From the NCBI RefSeq assembly GCF_963676685.1, contig NC_092349.1, positions 77,946,604 through 78,010,603 on the forward strand: a DNA stretch of 64,000 nt. Reading direction: 5' to 3'. Shown in pieces: positions 39,501 to 51,500 of this stretch (the first letter of the stretch is position 1; each line of letters starts with the position of its first letter). A program made the position numbers and the translations under genes. The notes under the pieces are model-generated. The model was not told the origin of the DNA. It saw only the letters and a program-made list of their open reading frames with translations, and ran no database searches. Source of the stretch: Mytilus edulis. Lineage: Eukaryota > Mollusca > Bivalvia > Mytilida > Mytilidae.

Positions 39501-42500
39501 TCTCTAATTTTAATTGCCTCATGTAGATTATAATGAAGTTGTTTCATCATCAACTTGAATCTTAGTACACATGTTCATAAAAATATAAACTTAAAAATAA
39601 CGTGAAATTTAAATTGTCACGAATTTATAAAACTTGGATCATTCCTTATTTTAAAAACTTCATCAAGTAAATAGCAAAATTAAATAGACGCGAAGTGGTC
39701 TAGAAAGGGTAAAACGCAAAATAAAGTATCCATGAAAATAAGTTGGTTTACATTACTTAGTTGTTGTATCCTTTAAAAAATGGATGAATGGTAAGGTGCT
39801 TTTTGTCTCGCCTTGACAGAGTAAAAAAGCGAGACATAGGTATGCTGTTTCCGGCGTCGGCGACAGCGTCAACAATGTATTTGTTTGTGATTAAGTCTAG
39901 TTTATGGTGAACCACAAGTGGAAGGTAAATCATATTTGGTATGCAGTTGTATAAGCATTGGCACATCTCATTTTCATGGAGATTATTTGGCCCTGCCCAT
40001 TCAGTCATGGTCTATTGACTTCGAAACTTTTGCTTATTTTACATGTATTAGTTTGTGATTAGGTCAGTTTATGGTGAACCACAAGTAGTAGGTCAATGAT
40101 ATTTGGTATGCAGTTGTATAAGCATTGGCATATCTCATTTCCATGGAGATAATTTGGCTCCGCCCCCTTAGTCATGGTCTATTGATTTTGAAAAATTGTC
40201 TAAGTTATAATGTATTAGTTTGTGATTAGGTCAGTTGAAGGGGAAGCATTAGTGGTAGGCCAATGCTAATTAGTATTCAGTTGTGTAAGCATAATGGCAC
40301 ATCTCATTTCCATGGAAAATATTTGGCCTTGCCCCTCAGTCACAGTCTAATGACTGAAACTTATCTTAGTTTACATGTATTAGTTTGTTATTAGATCAGT
40401 TTAAGATGAACTTCTTATGGTAAGTCAATGATATTTGGTATGCAAATTTATTGGCATTTGCAAGTATTGTTTCCATGGAGATTGTATAGCCCCACTCCCT
40501 CTTCATGGTTCATTGACTTTGAAACTTTTACATAGTTTACAAGTTAATGTTTGTATTTAGGTTTGGGAACAACTTATAATAAGTCAATGGTATTTGTTAT
40601 GCTGTTGTATTAGCATTGGCACATCTCATTTACATGGAGATTGTTTAGCCATGTAACTCAGTCATGGTTCATTGACTTTGAATATTTGCATAACTTGTGT
40701 AAGATTTTAAAGTATTGCTATTTTGATTTCAACATTTGCATAATCAAAATTACAAAAAGGCGAAACATATCTCTGTGATAACAGTTTTTTTTTGAAAGAA
40801 ACAGAAGCTTTTTATACTTTATATTTTAATTTAAGGCAATACATATTTGTTTCAGATGCTACAACTGTGAAAAATCTTGAGCTGTTACAGAATGCCCGAG
40901 ATCCTAAGTCTGACCACACGTTGTATGGAGTACTGAATCATACAAAGACTGCTGGAGGGAATAGACTACTCAGAGCCAATATACTACAACCACCTTCAGG
41001 TTAGATAACATAATATAATTTATACGTTTTGTTCTTATAATATAAAATCAAGAAGATGTGGTATGACTAATTCCCAGTATGAGACAACCCTCAAGCAAAG
41101 GCAAAATGACTTTTTTGTTAGCTAATATATATAGCTCTTTTTACAGCCTTCATTAATGAGCAAAACCCATACTGATAGAAAGTTATAAAATCATAAATGC
41201 TATAATGTGGATGGTGGATAAAAAAAAACACTACTCAGGTTTTCTTTTGTCTATCCATCTATTTGCAAATCCTAATATATACATTTTGATAAAATTGTAA
41301 GCCTTTATTGTGTTTAATTGTTTTGTTACAAGATTAGATAAAATTACCAAACATAAGACAAATTTGTCATAGATTTTTGCAATTCTGAGATATACTAACT
41401 AAAAACTGTCTTGTTCTGCAAACCCATGTTTGGCAACTGCAATTTACTGAACACAAAAGTTATAAATCCAGATCAAGATATAGCACATGGTATTTGACAA
41501 CATACTACAAGAAACAATTTGGCTACAAATAATAAAAAGATAGAAAAGTTCTGAATCCCATAGTACTAGACATCATATATATATATCACCAATATCTGCT
41601 ATTATAGATATAAACAGGTATTACATAAAGTATAGTGTCCTTTAGTTTTGGTTATGATACAAGCACATAATTATGTGGCAAATAATTTATTTTAAAAAAT
41701 TGCATACCTTGATTTTTTATACGACCGCAAAATTTGAAAAATTTTTCGTCGTATAATGCTATCACGTTGGCGTCGTCATCGTCGTCGTCGTCGTCGTCCG
41801 AATACTTTTAGTTTTCGCACTCTAACTTTAGTAAAAGTGAATGGAAATCTATGAAATTTTAACACAAGGTTTATGACCACAAAAGGAAGGTTGATATTGA
41901 TTTTGGGAGTTTTGGTCCCAACATTTTAGGAATTAGGGGCCAAAAAGGGCCCAAATAAGCATTTTCTTGGTTTTCGCACTATAACTTTAGTTTATGTTAA
42001 TAGAAATCTATGAAATTTTGACACAAGGTTTATGACCACAAAAGAACGGTTGGGATTGATTTTGGGAGTTTTGGTTTCAACAGTTTCGGAATTAGGGGCC
42101 AAAAAAGGGCCCAAATAAGCATTATTCTTGGTTTTCGCACAATAACTTTAGTTTAAGTAAATAGAAATCAATGAAATTTAAACACAATGTTAATGACTAC
42201 AAAAGGAAGGTTGGTACTGATTTTGGGAGTTTAGGTCTCAACAGTTTAGGAATTAGGGGCCAAAAAGGGACCCAAATAAGCATTTTTCTTGGTTTTCGCA
42301 CCATAACGTTAGTATAAGTAAATAGAAATCTATGAAATTTAAACACAAGGTTTATGACCATAAAAGGAAGGTTGGTATTGATTTTGGGAGTTTTGGTCCC
42401 AACAGAATAAGGGGCCCAAAGGGTCCAAAATTAAACTTTGTTTGATTTCATCAAAATTGAATAATTGGGGTTCTTTGATATGCCGAATCTAACTGTCATG

Positions 42501-45500
42501 ACTGTGTATGTAGATTCTTAACTTTTGGTCCCGTTTTCAAATTGGTCTACATTAAGGTCCAAAGGGTCCAAAATTAAACTTAGTTTGATTTTGACAAAAA
42601 ATGAATCAGTTAGGTTCTTTGATATGCTGAATCTAAAAATGTACTTAGATTCTTGATTATTGGCCCAGTTTTCAAGTTGGTCCAAAAAATTTAATAAATG
42701 GGGTTCTTTGATATACCAAATCTAACTGTGTATGTAGATTCTTCATTTTTGGTCCTGTTTTCAAATTGGTCTACACTAAAGTCCAAAGGGTCCAAAATTA
42801 AACTTAGTCTGATTTTAACAAAAATTGAAATCTTGGGGTTCTTTGATATGCTGAATCCAAAAATGTACTTAGATTTTTTATTATGGGCCCAGTTTTCAAG
42901 TTGGTCCAAATCAGGATCTAAAATTATTATATTAAGTATTGTGCAATAGCAAGTCTTTTCAATTGCACAGTATTGCGCAATGGCAAGAAATATCTAATTG
43001 CACAATATTGTGAAATAGCAATTTTTTTTTAATTAGAGTTATCTTTCTTTGTCCAGAATAGTAAGCAAGAAATATCTAATTGCAAAATATTGTGCAATAG
43101 CAAGATTTTTTTTTAATTGGAGTTATCTTTCTTTGTCCAGAATCAACTTAAATCTTTTTTATATACAATATACAATGTATATTCACTTTTTACTACCAAC
43201 TGATAAATTAAAATAATCTTTACCATTCAGTGATAACAAGCAGTTTTTTTACATCTTAATATTTTATGATGTATTTAAATGAGTAGTTATTGTTGCAAAC
43301 TCCATTAAAATTTTAATTGAGATTAGTTTTGGAACAAGGGAAAGGGGGATGTGATTAAAAAAATTGGGTTCAATTTTTCTCATTTGAAATTTCATAAATA
43401 AAAAAGAAAATTTCTTCAAACATTTTTTTGAGAGGATTAATATTCAACAGCATAGTGAATTGCTCTAAGAGAAAACAAAAATTTTAAGTTTATTAGAACA
43501 CATTCATTCTGTGTCAGAAACCTATGCTGTGTCAACTATTTAATCACAATCCAAATTTAGAGCTGAATCCAGCTTGAATGTTGTGTCCATACTTGCCCCA
43601 ACCGTTCAGGGTTCAACCTCTGCGGTCGTATAAAGCTACGCCCTGCGGAGCATCTGGTTGGGGTATGTAATGTGATGTAAGCTATATATATGATATTATT
43701 ATATAGAATCTTGTAATATTAATGAGTTTCACATGGTTAATTTTTACAAATGAGCAGATCTTTAAGATATTAAAAGAATCTCTTCAAGCTTAAGATTCAA
43801 AGATACTTATAGATTATTGTTGGTAAACTCAAAGAGATTGATTTTCACACTTGAGCCAGTACACCGAAAGTCAGAAAAGCAATCAAGTTGAGATGACCAA
43901 TGATAATCTGTTTATGTTGTTTAACCTATGACTACTGAAGTTGTTAATTTCATTAATTTCATTAACAATTGGCATGTGAGCCCTCAGTTTTAGCAATAAT
44001 TTTTCATATCACTCAACTCCACTGAGAAAGAAAATTATCAGTCAGCAAGATCAATTTTTTTGTGTGTAAAATAGCGATAATAATTATTTGGCTATAAGAT
44101 TGAATTTTCAGATTTAGAAACAATATGTATGAGACAGGAAGTAGTGGCAGAACTGACATCAAAAGAAGAATTCTTCTATAATCTACAGACAATTGTCGGA
44201 CGTTTTCTGGACATTGATCATCTCTTGTCACTATTTGTACAAATACCAAAGCAGGACTCGATGAAGACAGCAGAGAATAACATAGCTAACGTCATATACC
44301 TCAAACATACCTTAGAACTGATTGAACCACTCAGAGAAGCTTTGAAAGATTTTGAAAACCCACTGCTGAAAACTTACTATAAGGTAAAACTGTACTTTAA
44401 AAACTATTTGTTTTGATTATGCATAAAGTTGTTACAGTCCATGGAAATGTCCTTGTAAGAAAGTGATTGACAAGGCAAACTTGGAATGATTTAAAATCTT
44501 AGAAAGCAGATAAATTTGTTTCCATTTTAAAACCAAAACTCTCTCATTATTTTCACTGAATAAAGAACAACAATTGTATAGAGTGTTTTTATTTTTTAGT
44601 TACTAGAAGACCCGCGGTATGATATTATTATGACAAAGATTATCAGTGTTATACATGAGGATACAAGATACCAGAAAGGGACACTCCACATGAGGACTCA
44701 AAAATGTTTTGCTGTTAAGGTATTTATTATAAATTGAATGAGATATGATATGATTGACAGTGAGACATCTATCCTACATCAAGTTTAAGCAACATCTTGC
44801 GTAGTTGATAAATGTTGAACCCTTGTGTGCATCAGGATGTGCATTTTAATTGTACACATATTTCTGTTCGCATAGTTGAAAAACTACTGAAGAGAAAAAA
44901 GATCAAGCATGTTAAGTACCTTGCCTGAAAGATCAAAATTTTAGTTTCAAGATTTATCAAAAAAAAATTTAAAAAAACAATGAAAGCCTTTTTTCACATC
45001 AACCTTAATATGTTTCTTATTAATTTTAATTTGATTGTTTATTTAAAATTTTTTTTTTTTTTAAATCTTTGGCAAATTGCCAGGAGTATATATGTGCAAT
45101 ATAAAAAGGAACTCTCAAAACTTTGATTCAATTATCTTTAATTTTTCAGCCAGAAATCAATGGTAAGTATGTTGTCAATTATATATCCAAAAATATGTAG
45201 CCTTAGCTTGCAATTCAAATTAAGGTACATAAAGGGGCCCAAAAAATTACTATTGTAAAACAATTCAAATGGTATAACCAATGGTCTAATCTATATAAAA
45301 AAAACAAGAAACGAGAAACATTAATGAACCATATCAACAAAGGACAACTACTGAACATCAGGTGTCTGACTTAGGACAGGTGCAAACAAATGCAGCGGGT
45401 TTAAACTTATTAAGGGCATGCGATACAGTTACAGGGGAGGTAATGACGTTGCTAACGTAAAATGTTATTTTCGCGACGTCAAATTATGACATATCGGGGA

Positions 45501-48500
45501 AAGATGCATTTTTCGACTGATTTTTATCATTCAAACTGATTTAATTTGAAAACGAGTGCATGGACCCCTATTTTTTAAAACGGCAATTTGTTTCATTTTG
45601 CAAGGAGATTATGTGACCCAAATTTTATAAAACTGTAAATAGCGCAATTTTTTTTAATTTTGATAAACATGCAGCAAAAAATGACGCTTTTTCCTCTATT
45701 CATGAACATTTGATAAATATGAGTTATTTCTTAATAAATAATAATTATTAATGATACTTATAAAATACAGAAATTACCGATTATTTAACAAAAAACAATT
45801 TGTGTTTATCTTTTAAAATAAAAAAATTATGTCTTTCTTTAGAAAAAGAAAATACGGACACAAATCTGAATTTTGAGCAAATATACAAAATTTCGACCTC
45901 ATTTTACTCAAAAAGTAGCACATGAAGGTATATTTTTTATTACATATTTGATTTAATCAGGTAAAAAATAGCCTATATGGAAATTTTCATCAACTTGTAA
46001 ATACAGGTTCAAAACTGTATCGTATGCCCTTAATAGGTACCAACCTTCACCCTTACCTGAAACAATAATGTAACATCACAACATAGAAAGACACATATAA
46101 AATATCAATTGAAATGACTTAACTCAATCTAAAGACATATAAAAATAAACAAGTGAATATACAATGAACAAATAAATTTGATCCATGACACAATGTAGAT
46201 ACAAAATCAAAAAAGTGGGTGAGATAATAAAAAAATTCAGAAAGTCAACCATAACCTTGAACAAAATGCCACCATATAACAATGTAAACCTTGAGCAAAA
46301 TACTGTCAAATATAATAATGTACACAGGTAAATGGAAAATAATTGTGTACAGTAATGGAGAACTGGAATATTTTTTACAAAATAAATGATTTTGTTGTTT
46401 ATAGTACGAGAACAGGAGTGAAAACTCAGTAATACCAATAAATCATAAAAGCTGGTATAGATTAAAAAAGAGAGATAAGATATAACTTTGAATAAGCAAA
46501 TCTTTAGAATTGTCACACGAGATAAATCTAAACTCAGGGTATTTATTAGCCTAAAATAGAAAAAAAATGCTTAACACTAAGTGTCATTTTTTTGTATTGT
46601 TTCATTGAAATATGGTATTACTGTTTTTTGTTTATTCTTTACAATTGAATAACCTTTGAAATTCTGTTGGTAGAACTAATTGTTAATTTTCTTTCCATTT
46701 CAGGTTTATTAGATGTAGCAAGGACAACTTACACAGAAGTTGTGGATGATGTCTCTAGTTAGTATATAATTATAGATTTCCTGTAGTACTGATACTTAAA
46801 GGCTTTTACATTAGGATAATGTATATTAGAAACTAGATCATGTTTACATCAAAAGAAATTAAGAATCCAATAAAAAAGTCATGGATATTTTTTTTTCACT
46901 ATAAGTGTCAGTACGCTTTTAATATAAATTCAGTTTTATCTACCTCAATGTTTGTCTTGTTTTCACTGAGAAAAAAAATATGCATGGTATATTTGTTTGC
47001 ATGTTATAAAGATTTAAGTCATTATATGTACAAGTACTTGTTAATGGTTTATAGATTTGGTAAAGCAGTTAGCAGAAGAATACAGTCTGCCATTAAAGAC
47101 AAGTTATAACACGACTAGAGGATTCTACATACAGTTATATAGTAAAGATAAATACGATAATCTACCAGGGATATTTATGAAGGTCACCAAACAGAGAACC
47201 ACTCTCAGTTTTACATGTGCAGATCTGGTAGGGCTACATGTTTCTCAAATCAGAGAAAAACAACACAATATTTATAAACAATTTAACTTATACAAATAAG
47301 TCAATTTGATAGCACTATACTAATGAATAAAGGCAGCAGTAGTATAGTTCTGTTCAATAATCATAAATGGATTAGGTGAAAACAAATCCAAGTCACAAAC
47401 AAAAACCAATTGAAACACATCAACTATAAGAGGAAACAATAGAACAACAGTAGCACTGAAGTGTGACAAAAACAAAAGCCAACAAACATAGAAACAGACT
47501 ATTTGATAACAACTGCCATATTCCTGATTTGGTACAGGACATTTTTAGAAAAAAAATGGTTGCTTGAACCTGGTTGTATGCCTAGCCAAACCTTCAACTT
47601 AGATGGCAATGTAAAAGATACCTCTTTTAAAAAATGACAACATTATGTTGACACAGTCAAAATGAAGCAAAATTAAGCAACTATTGGTCAGCATACAGCT
47701 TTCAACAATGAGTTTAATCCACCATTTAAATGCATATGTTTCCTTTACTTAAGTATAAGGCGTATAATGAACTTTTGTAATTGTTGATGGAACATGGTTC
47801 AGATGGGGTTATCTCCCATTTATCAGAATGAATCTCAATTAGAAATTAATTTTAAAGTACCTTTAAAATACAAATACATTGAACGTATGTGTGATATATG
47901 TGTAATTATTTTAAAACTGAAAAATAGAGTATGATAGAAAAATATTTTGTTAATTGCTGTAATAAGGCATACACTATTTTTGAAACAACCAAAATAGAAT
48001 AATTATAGATTATTACATGGCATTTTCCATGGCTTGAGGACTGATATTGACCGAGGTCTGATAAGACATGTGATATGAGAAATAACAGGTTATGATCTAT
48101 TTATCATATATATATGCTTCAACAATGGAGAAAAATAACAGATTAATATATTGATCCTTTTACGTGGTTCTCAAATAGAAGTTCAAAGAGTGAAAAGTTC
48201 ATGAACGTCAGGCCTCAAATGTGGTACATTCGATATGAAATCTTTCTATCATATGCCTCAACAAATAAGAAAAACAGCAGTATGATATATTTAAATAATG
48301 GACGATAAAAAAAAAAATAATTCAACAATATACATAATGAACACTGTTTGGAAAAGCCAACATTTTTAAGTAAATTTCGAAATTAGGTTTGAAACTTTTT
48401 AAAATGCATTTATTTTATTATTTTTTTGGTTTTTTTTTTTCATTTTACACAATATACTTTCCAGTATCCAATTGTTTTGTACCCTATTTTGTAATGTTTT

Positions 48501-51500
48501 TCACTGAAAACGTACCATTGAGGTGTATTTTCTGGAATTTGCGGAGTATTACTGGAATGCCATGAGATAGCATTACTGAAAGGCATGTGATAAAAGTCGA
48601 AGCATGTGATAAACTTTTCATATCAGCCCGCTAAGCACCAATTAGAAAAAATATGGAATTTACATAAATTTAATGTTATTTTCATATGGTAATAATCCTA
48701 TGTTATTTAGTGTAAGTATATGATAAAGCAAATTAAATTATTAAACAGTAGTAAATATACAATTATAATGGAAATGAGATTGGTGCTTTTAATTGATATT
48801 TTACAACCTTGTTTAAGACTGACAATATAAAAAAGAAGATGTGGTATGATTGCCAATGAGACAACTATCCACAAAAGACCAAAATGACACAGACATTAAC
48901 AACTATAGGACACCGTACGGCCTTTAACAATGAGCAAAGCCCATACCGCATAGTCAGCTATAATAGGCCCGATTAGACAATGTAAAACAATTCAAACGAG
49001 AAAACTAACGGCCTCATTTATGTAAAAAATGAACGAAAAACAAATCTGTAACACATAAACAAACGACAACCACTGAATTACAGGCTCCTGACTTGGGACG
49101 GGCACATACATAAATAATGTGTCTGGGTTAAACATGTTAGTGGGATTTCAACCCTCCCCTAACCTGGGACAGTGGTATAACAGTACAACATAAGAACGAA
49201 CTATAAATTAGTTCGTATGACAATACATTTTATTTGCATAAGATTGCAACATTTATATTACAGATAAAATTAAATGGTGAGAAAACCTGAATCTGTTTAA
49301 ATTTTCATTATGTTATTTAGTTTTCTTTGTTAGTTTTTTTTTAGCTGTTCTCTTTTATAATTGATATTTACTGAGTTTTTAAATTTATATCAAACATTGA
49401 TTTTAAAAATTGATTTTTGCTGCCATAGAAGTTGTGTTTAAGTTACAAAAAAAAATTCAGTTAATAAAAAGGAAGAGCATTCAAATTGTTGACCAAAAGC
49501 TTGCATGTGTATGTTGATACCATCTACTTTTGCAATGATTACATTTTTTTCCACCAAAAAAACCCAGAAGATCACATGCTGAGAAAAAAAAATCATGTTC
49601 ATATTATTGGAGGTAGTTATATGCTTTTACAATGGATATATATTTAAAAATAGTAAACATGTTACTCTTGTTTGATTTCAGTACAGAATTTTTGTTATAA
49701 AATATGACTTCCAAGTAATCATAATTGATTTAACCCACTATTTTTCAGTTTGAATAAAGTTTCTTTCTGTTTTATTTGCTTTTAAGCTCACCTGGCCCGT
49801 AGGGCCAAGTAAGCTTTTCTTATCACTTGTCGTCTTTCGTCGTTAACTTTTACAAAAATCTTCTCTCTAACTACTGAGACAAATTTAACCAAACTTTGCC
49901 TCAATCATCATTAGGGTATCTAGTTTAAAAAAGGTGTCCGATGACCCTGCCCATGAACCAAGCCAACCTGGCTAAAAATAGAACATTGGGGTAACATGCA
50001 GTTTTGGCTTATATCTCTGAAACCAAAGCATTTAGAGCAAATCTGACAAAAGTAAAAATGTTCATGAGGTGCAGATCTATCTGCCCTGAAATTTCAGACC
50101 AATCAGGCAACACCTGAATTGGTAACTTTAAGAAATTTTGCCGTTTTGGTTATTATCTTCAATAATATTATAAATAGAGTTAAACTGTAATTGTTAACAG
50201 CAATAATGTACAGCAAAGTTAGATCTGCTAATAAGTGATCATAAGTCAACATGACCAAAATGGTCAATTGATTCCTTAAGGAGTTATTGCCCTTTATAGT
50301 CAATTTTTAACAATTTTCATAAATATTGTAAATTTTTACAAAATATTTTCTCTGAAACTACTGGGCCAAGTTCATTATAGATAGAGATAATTGTAAGCAG
50401 CAAGAATGTTCAGTAAAGTAATAAGGATCTACATTACAAACACATTACCATCACCAAAACACAAGTTTGTCATGAATCCATCTGTGGCCTTTGTTTGATA
50501 TGCACATAGACCAAGGTGATCGACACAGGCTCTTTAGAGCCTCTAGTTTGTTTAGGCCTTGGTTTCCAATGAAATGATTATGTCCTTTTTTATGACAAAT
50601 GTAAAATAGCATTCTACATTTGTAATCATGCATGTTCAATCATATGTTGAAATTTATTAACTTGAAGATATGTTATATTTTTTATTGCTTCTGTTTGCAG
50701 ACAGAATTAGACAGTCACTCCATGAGATATATCTAATGACCAACATGTAAGTTTATACTCCTCTTTATAAGTTAATAATGAAAGTCCATGAATTCCAAGA
50801 TCTATTAAGATTTTTTATCTTTATTTAAGGAATGACTGTAATATTTTTTGGTCTATGAAGAAATAACATAAATAATGTGGTGCACACTGAATTACCAGTG
50901 TAGCGAGTATTTTGAAGTATGTACCACATTTTTTATGTCATTTTGAAATGATCAGCATGTGGATTAAAAAAAAAAACGGTTGTAGAAAGTAGAATTCAAC
51001 TAAGAATTAGAGAAATACATTACTTTGCTATTTTTAAAAACTCACATTTGCAAGGACATTTCACATGAACAAGTCATCTGGTTCACATGAAAATAATTTC
51101 TGCCTGAAACTTTCATAGACAATATCTTGACTTTTCACAACCTTACCTTAGAAAATCTTGTTCAACTGTATTTTGTTCACGGCGACCTACATTTATTTCT
51201 TGAGGTACATCAAGATGTTTTATTTGTTAAAGCTGATATTACTAATACCTAATATGCATGTTATGTTATGCTACTGATATAACATCATTTGAAATCTCTT
51301 GTTGCATTATATCTTACAGAGTGGTAAAAGAGGTTTTAGGTAGTATCAGGGACCAGATTGGGTGTCTATACAAACTAACAGAAGCTGTATCCCTGCTGGA
51401 CATGTTACTATCCTTTGCCAACAGTTGTACACTGTCTAATTACGGTAAGTATAATAATTTTTACAGTTCTATTTGGTTGCCATTAAGATGACCAGAATCT

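Noticed and set aside
47057..47299. the open frame past the MSH4 exon end at 47227
   Set aside because: Similarity to MSH4 stops at ADL exactly where a GT donor occurs. The extension [11 protein letters not shown] is intronic.
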